NCBI RefSeq assembly: GCF_963583255.1
Contig: NC_084818.1
Span: 8,183,649-8,247,648, forward strand
DNA from: Pyrus communis
Taxonomy: Eukaryota; Streptophyta; Magnoliopsida; Rosales; Rosaceae
Direction of reading: 5' to 3'
DNA length: 64,000 nt
The position numbers were made by a program, and so were the translations under genes. Positions 1 through 10,409 of the stretch are shown piece after piece. Position 1 is the stretch's first letter. Each line of letters starts with the position of its first letter. Below the pieces are notes generated by a model. That model saw only the letters and a program-made list of their open reading frames with translations. It ran no database searches and had not been told where the DNA came from.

Positions 1-329
1 CGCACGTACTGGTTCCTTATCTGGGGAGCTTCTACAGCTCCGGGCTCTTCTACCATTCTGATTTTCTTAAACGTAGCAAGTACCATTTGCAAGACTTCAA
101 GCTTTTAATCAGGTTATATATTTGTTAAAAATACAAACACGTCAGGCTTGTTAAAAAATTTGGAGTATTCTATACTCATCAGCATCGTAAAATTTTTGGC
201 ACAATTCGGAAATTATGAGAATATAATTTTTTTTGATCGAATTCTGAGAATATATTAGAGTATGGAAGCTGGAAGATCTTGTCTATAAGAAATTTTTTAA
301 TACAGGCTGTCGATACCTTCCAATCCATA
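1..329. other. no gene recognised
   Basis: AT-rich sequence downstream of lectin copy 1. No open frame, RNA gene or repeat structure is recognised. From about 330 onward the sequence resembles the 3' flank of lectin copy 2 (around 10143), so the lectin segmental duplication starts near there. Confidence 0.5.
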
Positions 330-593
330 TATAGTTGGATGAAAAGACATCAGTACAGAGGAAATAAATCCCGAGTCTATTACGAACTCAGATAATATTG
401 CTGGAAAGAAAATCCCAGCAATTAAAGTAATACAAAATCGCACGGAAAAGTCTATGTTCTTGATTTATTTCTTTTTCATCGATTTATTGGAAATTAACAA
501 ACAACTGAAAAGACAATCACATAAAACATAAACGAAAGATAAACACATAAATTTCCGGTACAGTAGTACTGTAGCAGTAGCACTAATGGAATA

Positions 594-2710
594 TCAAAGC
601 TTTTCTTCTGTGCTGTGACACTTGAAATCGAAGGTATTGACACCGGTATAAACGCCATCGTCGATGTTGCTGCTAAGTATTTCCCCGCTCATAGGAGTGT
701 CCCGCTGGGTGTCGGAGAAGGGAACATCAAATGAAGCCTCGGCCGCTACATACTTCACCTTCACCCTAGTCATTGCTTGCAGAACAACTTTATACACAAC
801 CTCCCTTAGAGTCTCAGTTTCTCCAAATTGAACTGCTCCAGGAAATCCAATCTTTACCTTGTTATCGTCTGCAATTATTGGAATTTCGATATTGGTACTG
901 CTCTTGACACCAAGAAACTTCAAAATCGACGAGACGCTAGAGTACTTCTCGTTGTTTGTGTATACGAAAGCTTCGCTTCTACAGGGTAAGATTCTTTCGT
1001 ACGGACGGCCTCACCACGGCCATTTCCACCGTGTGTTGGTTGTAGATCCTTGCACGATAGAGGCGAAGAGAAATGCCACTGATTAAAGATGGCAATACTA
1101 ACCATTAAACACGATAAATGTGAATAACTGCCCGAATGGAACGGATTTGAACATAGAAGTCTGAGTATATTTTTGGATATGTGAAAAACCGTTTATATTA
1201 TTCGGTTATGGTTTTGGATATAATTATATGGATTCCCAAACCGTATCTGTAACCGAATCTGACGTGAATAGTAAACAATATAATTTATATAATATATATA
1301 TATATATGTATGTATTTGTATATCCATTATTCTCCGAACCATTACCTTTAGAATACAAAAATTGCATTTTGTAGGAAAGTAAAATTTTGAATCAAAATCA
1401 ATGCAAACTCAATAGTGCTTATGAGAGATATCAAAGACAAGCCAACATTATACGGGTTTCAATTTTTATACTCAACATGATTCATTTATTGGATCATTTT
1501 ATACATCAAATGTTTAATAACAAAATTAATATCTACGAACTTATAATGTCCCAACTGAACGAATATAATTTTTGTGAAGATGGATATACCCGTTAACCGA
1601 TGGGGAATCCATTACCTTGTGGGTATAGTTATGGATTATACCCGATGGTTAATTTACGGTTATAGATATGATTAATTTTCGTGATTATGAGGATAACATT
1701 TCTGTTCGCAAACCGAACCGTTGCCATCCCTACCTATCCCCCCGTAAGGGGAATACCTCTTCCACCTCAAGGTACGCCTCTTTGTCAATGGTGGGGGCAT
1801 TTGCATTGAGACTGCTTGTAATTGTGCTGGTGGTATTTCTCTTGCGGAACTTATTGTTGCGCATGCTGCGGAGAGCAATGACATTGTCGCCTACTTTGAT
1901 CGGCTAAAACAAGGTGTGGGAATCATTGTTGGTGCAGTCATCTGAGTCGGCACATATCCAGTCGTCCTTGGAAAGTCTCCAGAATTTCCCCGATGAATAT
2001 TTGGACTTCATGCGGACAGTTCCATCAGCGTTGGTAAAGACCTCGTTCCCCACAGATGGATCTTCAATGTCATTGGATTCGAAATACAGCAGATGTGGTT
2101 GTTGGTCGATCAAGCGGGCACTGAGGTAGTGGCCATTACGGCCTTTGAATGCCACATGCTTGGGAAGTAACTTGACTGGCACCAACGATTCCCAGTCCAT
2201 GACTATGAACACATCCACAAACTTCTGGCTAGGCGATTCCCCATACGTGTATATGAAACCCCAGTATCTGTCATTCGGATCGTTTTGCACCAATGCTACG
2301 TACTTTCCATTGTGGACATGGCGGAATCGGAGTACTATAGAAATAGTACTTCTGGCAGGCCAGCATCACATGCGTAGACAGGCTCGAACAAGGTAAACGA
2401 GAACATGGTTTGTCCTCGTCTCGTTCATCAGCACCAGAAACAATCTGAGTATAACCACAAGCAGGCATCACCCAGTATTTATTGTTGTAGCAGCATCTAC
2501 TGTGTAGTAGTCCCTCATTCCCATTACTCTTTGCCTGCTCCACTTCAAATTTTGTGTATTCGCTCCAAGCTTCCTCTCTTGTGTGAAATTAACATACCTT
2601 GCAGCTGGCATGATTCGCTTCAGATTCTCATCTGCATCAACAATATTGAATCGTAAATAATTGTTATTGTGGTTCGACTTGAGCACCACAAACCTCGGCA
2701 ACGTTGACAT
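594..2710 (-). pseudogene. amaranthin-like lectin with aerolysin-like tail, disrupted copy 1
   Basis: This is a broken relative of the lectin at 10410-11906. The start codon region (2710) encodes MSTLPRFVVLK, the beginning of an agglutinin (amaranthin) beta-trefoil domain. A 2-bp length difference near 2582 shifts the frame, and a deletion of about 20 bp near 2370 shifts it again. The second agglutinin domain is open at 1904-2293 and ends at TAG where copy 2 has TGG (Trp). A transposon-like insertion (about 1087-1735) then splits the gene before the C-terminal ETX/MTX2 (aerolysin-like) region, which is open at 594-923. Known family role: amaranthin domains bind glycans and aerolysin-like modules can oligomerise in membranes. 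In plants such chimeras are linked to stress or defence. With at least four lesions this copy cannot make the full protein. Sequence identity to copy 2 is high, so the decay looks fairly recent. Confidence 0.85.
1087..1735. mobile_element. hAT-like MITE inserted in lectin pseudogene
   Basis: About 650 bp of very AT-rich DNA lies where copy 2 has continuous coding sequence. The left end reads GATGGCAATACTAACC. The right end, read on the minus strand, reads GGGATGGCAACGGTTCGG. These imperfect inverted ends, and the internal 'accgatgggga..ccattacc' motifs, resemble a common plant repeat that starts GGGRTGGCAA. The exact borders and the target duplication are not resolved. Confidence 0.5.
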
Positions 2711-2739
2711 TTTAATTCTCGTAAATATTTGTTATTGTG

Positions 2740-2935
2740 GTGTTCAAGTCGATCTCAATCTCCCACAACTCACGTACTTGGCTACGTTTCTTGTAATTTA
2801 TAAATTAAAACCAATGAAACCATCTCATGTCCCTGGTGACATAATTAATTGTCATGACATCACGGCATCTCGTTTTCAAACATTATATTGGGAGAAAGGA
2901 TCGTAGAGGTCTTGGGAGAATAATGGTGCATGGTG
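2740..2935 (-). promoter_or_regulatory. 5' flank of lectin copy 1, shared with copy 2
   Basis: This upstream region has long runs in common with 11930-12080 (for example CCATCTCATGTCC, CACGGCATCTCRTTTTCAAAC and ATTATATTGGGAGAAA). The lectin duplication therefore carried its promoter. No clear TATA box was fixed. Confidence 0.45.
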
Positions 2936-4948
2936 CTTCCTTATGATGGATTTTGGAGTCAATGTGGAGCCAAAAATAATCAAGAAAAATATAAAGACGA
3001 CATGTGAACTTTTAGGTGAAAAAGATAAAATTACCTTTGAAGCACACTGAGACTCCCACGTGCATGCAACAGACAATAACGGTTCAATTGAGGTCAAAGG
3101 TGATCAAAATGATATTCTTTTAAAGCCGTTCATCACTCCTCATCAAATATTCACTCATGAGTTAACTCCCAATTATCCTTTTTAAATTGGGATTAATTAC
3201 CAAAATTAATTGATTAACTTCCTAATTAATTGATTAATTTTCTAATTGATTGCAATCTTACAATTAGAGCCAAGAAACCACCATAAGTGGCCGGTCCACA
3301 TTTCTCCAAATAGGCCCGGCCACATGCCTATGTATAGCCACTCATTTTTTTCAAAACCTAAGTCCATTGTTCTCCTAAAATTCTCTAAACACTTTCTCTC
3401 TCTTAAATTTTAACTTTGGTATCAAAGGTTCTTCGGCCAAAGCCCCCCATTCATCGTGAGCGCGTGAGGCTTTTGACCTTGACCTTATGTGTTAATTGTT
3501 TTGTAGGTGCATTTTCATCCAAGAAGAAGAAGCGGAAATTCGCATCCACAAATTAGTGCTTTCATTGAGAGTCTTGATTTACACGCTCGTAGAAGACTCT
3601 CGCATTCAAGGTTTCTAGTTTTTTGTTCATTCGTAGATTTTTCATATGTTCTTATTTTTAGAATTTTTGTATAAAAAATTCATTGAATAAACGTAAAAGA
3701 AAAGTACAATGACAAGAAATTCAGAAACCATGATGAACGAAAATTCCAACATTCAAGAATTTGGACCACGACGATCTACGAGGCTCAACTCGACGACGAG
3801 TGAAGTGGTACCACCCCTACGGGGCACCACCGTAGTAGCCACCACGATGGCCACCAAGGTAGCAACCATCGTGGACACCTTTGACAGGCCCACAACTCAT
3901 GGGGAGTAGTAAGCCCAAGCTTAGCGCATGACCCAAGGCCCAAGCTGCACCAACCTAGCGCCTTGCGCCGCTCCAAACCATATGGGCCCAAGCCCAAGGT
4001 AAGCCGACCTTAGCCTCGACCTGACGCGAGCCCAACGCGCATCCGAGCCGAGCCTAGTCCCAACTCCCATGCCTGCCGCACGTGGAGCAGCCCACTTCCA
4101 TGGCCCAACTCATTCCCATGGTGTCCCAAGCAACTCAAACCAGTTTAAGACTGGTTCAACCGTTCCGGCTCCAAATTTTTGGGTCAACGATTGAACTGAG
4201 GGCATTTTCACCCCATTTCTTAGCAGACTTCACATTTCCCAACTCAAATCTCACGCTCGGAGTTTACCACACTTCCATTACTCATGGAGACGCATTCTGT
4301 CCAAGCTCTTCCAACCCAAATGGAGAACAACACTTGTCTCGACAAGTCATAGAGGTTACAAGTGCCTTTGCACAGCAAACGACCTTGGTGAATCAGCTTT
4401 TGCAGCACACTAAGATGCAACGTGCCCCAAACGAGGTGTTCCGAAGTAGGACAAGGACAAATGATAATAATTTTCCAATAAGTAGCCCCTCGACTAGCCA
4501 CAGACCAAGCGTTCGGGCAGTGTACACTCTTGACTAGGCTCCCAATATACCGTATACTCCCGTCTTAGCACATGGAGGAGTGTGCACTCTCGGTTAAGCC
4601 CATGGACGATTATACATTTACGGTTGGGGCCACATTCTGATAATCAACATGAGCAACCTTCCAGGCGAAGTGTTCATTCATAACTAGGCCCACAAGAAGC
4701 ATCATCCACCTCACATCAAAGTAGGCAGCACGACGTAAGGAGAGAAGTAGTCACACAATCCGGCTCAAGTTCAACCGACAACCTACAAGTAATTCACTCG
4801 CCTGCTAGGAATGTACCACATGCACCACAGTCGCGGCATAGGCGAGCTGAACATATGGAAGAGCAGCCTAGACAAGTAAGTCATGATCGAAGGCAGCCGA
4901 GAACTCTACTACCACAATAAAGACAAATCTAGGAAGAAGTAGAGGCTC

Positions 4949-5455
4949 ATGACCGAGCAATTACGCGATTTCCAACGCAACAAGGTCATTGACAAGGCAC
5001 TACAAAGGGACATGACCAACATAAGTAGGTCACCCTTCACGGACGAGATTGAGCAGGTAGAGCCTCCACGCAAATTTAGCATGCCACATTTCACATCTTT
5101 TAAAAGAGATGAAGACCCGGAGAGACACCTAAAGCACTACCATAGAACAACGATCATTTATCGGAACAACGACGCTCTCATGTGCAAAATACTCGCCATA
5201 ACTTTACAAGGCGAGACGCAAGATTGGTTCCACACCTTGCCGCCACAATCTATTCGGAGTTTTGATGATCTTTCTTTGGTTTTTACTAAAGAATATTCAT
5301 CCTACCGTTCGATCAAAAAGAAGTCCAATCATTTGTTCAACGTCAAAAAGAACCCAAAGGAATCGCTTCGCGACTATGTGAAGAAGTTTAAAGCAGAGAA
5401 AGTAAAGATAGTTGGATATAATGACTCGATAGCCAGTGCATTATTCCAAAAATGA
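4949..5455 (+). pseudogene. gypsy gag fragment
   Basis: This is a retrotransposon gag (Retrotrans_gag type) domain of about 168 codons. It has the typical core: RDEDPERHLKHYH, then GETQDWFHTLPP, SIRSFDDL, FTKEYSS and ESLRDYVKKF. These correspond to the capsid fold that packages element RNA. The frame is followed by a TGA and continues recognisably (LTLAEKHALWDEA) beyond it. Upstream open pieces at 3709-3909 and 4082-4537 are probably the degenerate N-terminal part of the same polyprotein. No zinc knuckle is visible. Confidence 0.75.
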
Positions 5456-6148
5456 CTCTCAGCAGACCACCTGTTATTCGGATAATTGATTATGAAAAAA
5501 TATCTAACTCTAGCAGAGAAGCATGCACTTTGGGACGAGGCTTACCAATGCACATTCAAGGCAAATCCAAGCGATCTTGAATAGCAAATCCCTCACTACT
5601 TTGAAGGAGATTCAAGGTCTGACCAAATAAGTAGCCACATCTGAAGCAACAATAAGCTCTACCTTCATACGAGAAGAGCTGGGGGTTCGACTACCTGTAT
5701 TCCACAATTCAAAAACTCTCATCGATACGGAAACTATCTATTAGAAATTCAAAAGCTAACTTTGGCGACAGTTGTTGCTACTTGAAAGCTCAAATTATAC
5801 CTTCAGATGCACGCAGTCATCCTCATGACACATTATTCCATCCAATCCAGACACACGACGATAAAGACACAAACACAAACAGATGCAAAGTTTTCTAATG
5901 AACGTAACAACTCAACCCAAAAGGTGCGCCAAGAGCAGACGAACACTAGAAGGACACATTCAAAAACAAGTTTCATCCTCGTTGCCCCAAAAGATTTTAC
6001 ATAGGAGCAACATGTACTGGTAGTTGAGCGCCATCTCCTGCTACGCGTCATACGGCCCCTGCCGACCCTTGTTTCATAATTCAACTCTAGAGTGGCTCAA
6101 TACTGGTAGTTGAGCATCTTTTGCTGCGTGTAAAATGGCCCGAGCTCC

Positions 6149-6424
6149 ATGGTTCCCTACTGTGCCTTCACGCCTAGCCTAGACGACGCAATAGAACGAC
6201 CTAACGACGTCTCGGAGACAACCAAACACGCGCTAGCCACACCTACTTCACTTGATGGAGACTTCTGGCATTTGCACATCGACGGTGCATCCAACTATGA
6301 GGGCCTAAGAGCAGGCTTGGTCTTTGTCACAGTAGACGGTTCGATACTCGAACAGGCAATCACTCTAGGCTTTAAAGCATCTAACAACGAAGCAAAGTAC
6401 GAAGCCTTATTAGAAAGCATCTGA
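6149..6424 (+). pseudogene. gypsy RNase H (Tat archaeal-like type) fragment
   Basis: About 90 codons contain WHLHIDGASN (first catalytic Asp), GLVFVTVDGSILEQA, and GFKASNNEAKYEALLESI with the second catalytic acid (Glu). Related frame-shifted sequence continues to about 6540 (IHSDSQLI with the third acidic residue). This domain removes RNA from RNA-DNA hybrids during reverse transcription. It is preceded by a deletion of protease, RT and the first RNase H. Confidence 0.75.
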
Positions 6425-6538
6425 ATGACAAAAGACTTGGCGGTGAAAAAGCTTGCAATTCATTCTGATTCCCAGCTAATCACCAGCCAGACTACTGGGG
6501 AGTACACGGCAAAACATCTGAAGATGACGTAATACCTA

Positions 6539-7530
6539 GTGAAAATACAAAAGCAACTTGAGGCATTTCAGACTTATATCCTCACTCAAGTTTCGCAGGT
6601 AGACAACGTCCACGCAGACGTGCTAACCGACCTATGCTCCGCCCTCAACAACCAACTCAAACGCTCTATTCCTATGATGTATCTAAACAAGTCAAGCATA
6701 GAGTTAGAGCCAATAGCCGATATGTCACATGTTAGTACAACTCCAAACTGGCAAGATTTTATTATAGGCTGCTTGGTCAATGGTTCAATCTCCATGGAAA
6801 GATTGGAGTCTAGAAAGCTCCAAACAAAGGCAGCACACTACTATATGTGGAACGACATTTTCGTCCGAAGATCCTACATTGGACCACATCTCCGTTGCCT
6901 AGTGCCTCTCGACAACCTAAAGATTCTAAGATCAATCCACGAAGGTGTTTGTGGAAATCACTCCGAAGGCCGATCCTTAGCACATAAGGTTCTTAATGCA
7001 GGCTATTACGAGCCTACTATGCATCAAGACGCTAAAGAGTTAGTATAAAAGTGCGCCGCTGTCAACGCTACAAGTCAGTACCAGCACTACCTATCAATGA
7101 ACTACACTCGCAGACGAGTCTTTGGCCATTAATGCAGAGGGCAATCAACGTGGTAGGGCTAATGTCGTCCGCTACTGGGGGTAGAGGCATGGTGAACGTG
7201 GCAACTAACTACTTCACCAAGTAGGTGGAAGCAGAGCCCATGACAACCACAACTCAAATGGACATAGAGCGCTTCATATGGAGGAACATCATTTTCCGAT
7301 TTGGCATCCCTCAATCCATCGTCACAGATAACGGCCTGCCTTCGTAGGCAAAGATTTGGCCGAAGTTTTTTTAGAAATATGACATCAAGTAGCACATGTC
7401 CACGCCGAGGTATCTCCAAGGCAATGGGCAGACCGAAGTATCCAACAAGACTATTCTTGACTGCCTCAAGAAATCCCTATCCGACAAGAAGGGAAAATGG
7501 CCAGGCCAGAAGAACTTCTCGGATGTCTAT
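6539..7530 (+). pseudogene. gypsy connection region, zinc-binding domain and integrase remnants
   Basis: The open part (6539-7048) includes a zinc-binding H2C2-like segment (IHEGVCGNHSEGRSLAHKVLNAGYY) upstream of the integrase core. The core is split between frames. TDNGLPS (around 7324-7345) carries the second catalytic Asp. [21 protein letters not shown], followed by LKKSL (7393-7480), is the region with the catalytic Glu. The element is inactive because of stops and frameshifts. Confidence 0.7.
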
Positions 7531-7817
7531 AGGAGTATCACACAACTAAACAACGATCAACTGGTGATACTTTTTCCTCTTTGGCATTTGGTTCAGAAGC
7601 AATCATTCCTTCCAATGTCATCGTGCCAAGTATCAAAACTCTACTGCCAAGCATTAGCACTCTATTACCAAGCATCAAACATAATAGAAAGAAGATGCCA
7701 CAAACTTAGACATGGCAAAGGAGAAACACGAGAATGTCATCACTCGCATCGCAGCCCACCAACAACAGTTCATCTTTGGCCATAACAAAAAGGCCAAGAT
7801 CCGGCAGTTCCAGCCTA

Positions 7818-8416
7818 GACATTTAGGGCCCATTTGTTTGGCTTCTTTAAGTCTCACTAGACTAGATTAGACTAACACTTAGTATAGTCCAGTGTTTGTT
7901 TGGAACATAGACTACTTTTAATTTTGGGTTTAGGTGGGGTTTGGGGTCTGGTATAGAGTGAGGGGTGGTGTTTGGGGTCTAGTATAGGGTAAGGGGTGGA
8001 GTTTGGGGTATGCCGATTTTAGGGTAGGTTATGCCCATTTTTAATTTGGTATTATTTTAAGTTGTTCTTATTTAGTTATTTGACCATTTTTTTTTTTGTA
8101 GGGAATCGTCGGGACTTTGAGGGTGAAAGTTGAGGAGTTGAGGATTATGATGCTATCGGACCACATCCCCCGCCACCACCACCACAATAGACTTGTATTA
8201 TGATTTTATTATTGTAATTTGTTAATTTAAATGTACATTTTTAATAAAATATATATTATGGATAATTTGATCACTATTTTTCATATGTAATTTTATTTTG
8301 AATATGTCAATTTAAATTAAAGTAAATTAAAAAAATCTTGTAATTTTATTTTGAATATTTCAATTTTAATTTGATCACTATTTTTTGTATATTATGGGTA
8401 AAGCCATACAATCAAA
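7818..8416. mobile_element. possible PIF/Harbinger-type fragment
   Basis: A terminal-repeat-like start, GGGCCCATTTGTTTGG, abruptly ends the gypsy homology. G-rich near-repeats of GGGGTTTGGGGTCTGG follow. After a splice-acceptor-like TTTTTTTGTAG at about 8092-8101 comes a short acidic, proline-rich open piece (YDAIGPHPPPPPPQ) ending at TAG near 8190. This resembles the start of a Harbinger-type TIR and a terminal exon, but no matching right TIR was found. Confidence 0.3.
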
Positions 8417-8590
8417 TTAAATTAAAACAATCTTCGTCGCGCAAAGAAGATTAATTTTCGTCGCGCACACCCTATCTTCACGAGCTTTGTATGACGAACC
8501 ATGTGTGACAAAAATTTGGTCACGCAAGGTTTTGACCGACGAAATCTTACTTTGAGCAAAAAATCTTATTTCGTCGCGCAAAGTGTTTTT
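8417..8590. repeat. TCGTCGCGCA subterminal-like repeat array
   Basis: The motif TTCGTCGCGCA(AAG) and variants (GACGAA, GTCACGCAAG) recur in both orientations at least five times in 170 bp. Such clustered short motifs are typical of subterminal regions of CACTA-like elements. No CACTA terminus was seen. The Cassandra composite starts at its right edge. Confidence 0.4.
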
Positions 8591-9420
8591 TGTCACATCC
8601 CAGATCGGCTCGCCGTAGCACAATATTGTTTACTTTGGGCTCACCATTCCCTCACGGTTTTGTTTCTGGGAACTCATGAGCAACTTCCTGATGGGTCACC
8701 CATCCTAGGATTGCTCTCGCCCGAACTCACTTAACTTCGGAGTTTTGATGGAATCCAAAGCTAGTGAGTTCCTAAAAGGCCTCGTGCTATAGGAGGTGGG
8801 CATGTACATATAAGGCACATCACCCCTTCTCCGTTGGTCGATGTGAGATGTCACAATCCACCCCCCTTAAGGGCCCAACATCTTTGTCGGAACACTTGCA
8901 CAGAACGACATAGTGGCTCTAATACCGTTATATTACATCTCAGTATCGACTCCGCCGTAGCACTATATTGTCCGTTTTGGGCCCCTAAGGGGGTGGATTG
9001 TAACATCCTACATCGACCAATGGAGATGGGGTAATGTGCCTTATATGTACATGCTCACCTCCTATAACACGAGACCTTTTGGGAGCTCATTGGCTTTGAG
9101 TTCCATCGGAACTCTGAAGTTAAGCGAGTTCGGGCGAGAGCAATCCTTGGATGATTGTGACATCCCACATCGACCAACAGAGAGGGGTTGATGTTCCTTA
9201 TAGGTGCATGCCCACCTCCTATAACACGAGGCCTTTTGGAAACTCACTGACTTCGGATTCCATCGGAACTCCGAAGTTAAGCAAGTTCGGGCGAGAGCAA
9301 TCCCAGGATGGGTGACCCATTGGGAAGTTGCTCATGAGTTCCCAGAAACAAAACTGTAAGGAAATGGTAAATCCAAAACGGACAATATCGTGCTACTGCG
9401 AAGCCGGTCGGGATGTGACA
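8591..9420. mobile_element. Cassandra TRIM, head-to-head rearranged composite
   Basis: The order is: a full LTR on the minus strand (8591-8855, TGTCACATCCC...GATGTCACA); an internal domain with the primer site GGCTCTAATACC (8914-8925, complementary to initiator-Met tRNA in element orientation); the start of a second minus LTR (about 8932-8985); then an abrupt switch to plus orientation (internal end AAGGGGGTGGATTG, a truncated plus LTR 8999-9155, and a full plus LTR 9156-9420). Each LTR holds a 5S rRNA-derived stretch (minus about 8663-8755; plus about 9097-9150 truncated, and about 9251-9343) with GAACTCCGAAGTTAAGC, GGGCGAGAG and GGATGGGTGACCCA. The 5' flank is TTTTT and the 3' flank is TATTT, only a partial duplication. 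Confidence 0.85.
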
Positions 9421-9438
9421 TATTTTGTAATAATGATC

Positions 9439-9777
9439 GTCTTCTTTATTGGCACTATAGTTGTCTCCTTAACTTAATCATAAAATCAATCACCAAAGTC
9501 ACATGAAACTTCACTGATTGGCTTTTCTTCTCGATGCATGATAATGCTAGAAGTCTTCTTTATTGGCACTATAGTTGTCTCCTTAACTTAATCATAAAAT
9601 CAATCACAGTCACAAAATACTTCACTGATTGGCTTTTTTTCTCGATGCATGATAATGCTAGAAGTCTTCTTTATTGGCATTATAGTTGTCTCCTTAACTT
9701 AATCATAAAATCAATCACCAGAGTCACAAGAAACTTCACTGATTGGCTTTTCTTCTTGATGCATGATAATGCTAGAA
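9439..9777 (+). repeat. three tandem copies of a ~113-bp unit
   Basis: Units start at 9439, 9553 and 9664 with GTCTTCTTTATTGGCA and end near GATGCATGATAATGCTAGAA. They differ by a few substitutions and a 3-bp indel. One reading frame runs through two units (MHDNARSLLYWHYSC repeated), but codon content and repetition suggest this is incidental, not a gene. Confidence 0.85.
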
Positions 9778-9779
9778 AA

Positions 9780-10140
9780 CTAGAGGCTTAATAATAAATT
9801 GTTAATACAATCGAGACGTCAGTATAGGAGAGAATTTTCAATGTGCTGAGAACACAACCCAGTACATAAAGTATTCTAATCTAAGTCATTAGATACTTAA
9901 AAAAAAATTGCAATCATTTGTATTACGACACTGAATGTACCGGTGAGCCGTATTCCCGGCAACTAAAACATTTATCTCATTATCCACCATCCCAGGTTTG
10001 AGAATGAACTACTTTGTGATGAACTTCAGTTTTCTAGTATTTCATTTGTCAAAATCTTTATAAATAAAGATCATTTTGAGTGAGAGAAAGTGGAACACAC
10101 GCTCATGAAGGATTTGATTTTTAATAACATATATCATCAC
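9780..10140. other. no gene recognised
   Basis: AT-rich spacer between the tandem repeat and the conserved 3' flank of lectin copy 2 (which begins about 10143). Nothing further recognised. Confidence 0.4.
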
Positions 10141-10409
10141 AAGTTGGATGAAAAGACATTGTTAGAGAGGAAATAAATCCAAAGACTATTCCAAACTCAA
10201 AGACAATACTGATTCAATATTATCAGCACTGTAAAAAAAAACCAAGCAATTAAAGTAAAACAAAATCGCATGCAAAAGTTTATGTTCTTGATTTATTTCT
10301 TTTTCGTCGATTTTTTTGGAAATTAACAGACTACTGCAAAATGACAATCACATAAAACATAAACGAAGATACACACATAAATTTCTGGTACAGTAGTACT
10401 AATGGAATA

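Larger units (their letters stand above)
3100..7817 (+). mobile_element. decayed Ty3/gypsy retrotransposon, Tat-type, without reverse transcriptase
   Basis: The order is: an LTR-like leader (AT-rich, with TATGTATAGCC near 3330); a possible primer site after ...ATCCACA near 3556 (TTAGTGCTTTCATTGAGAG); gag (4949-5455); a short degenerate stretch; an RNase H with HIDGASN and ASNNEAKYEALL (6149-6424); and integrase pieces (6539-7530). The RNase H type, following a deleted pol, fits the second (archaeal-like) RNase H of the Tat clade. Protease, reverse transcriptase and the first RNase H are missing between about 5700 and 6149. Many stops are present. No 3' LTR was found; the element stops at another repeat at 7818. 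LTR borders are approximate. Confidence 0.7.

Noticed and set aside
8417..8590. Regulatory operator array
   Set aside because: The TCGTCGCGCA motifs lie in transposon-like sequence with no adjacent gene; a CACTA-type subterminal repeat is more likely.
9534..9791. 85-aa repetitive protein (MHDNARSLL repeats)
   Set aside because: It follows directly from a 113-bp tandem DNA repeat, has no promoter, and the unit length happens to keep the frame for part of the array.
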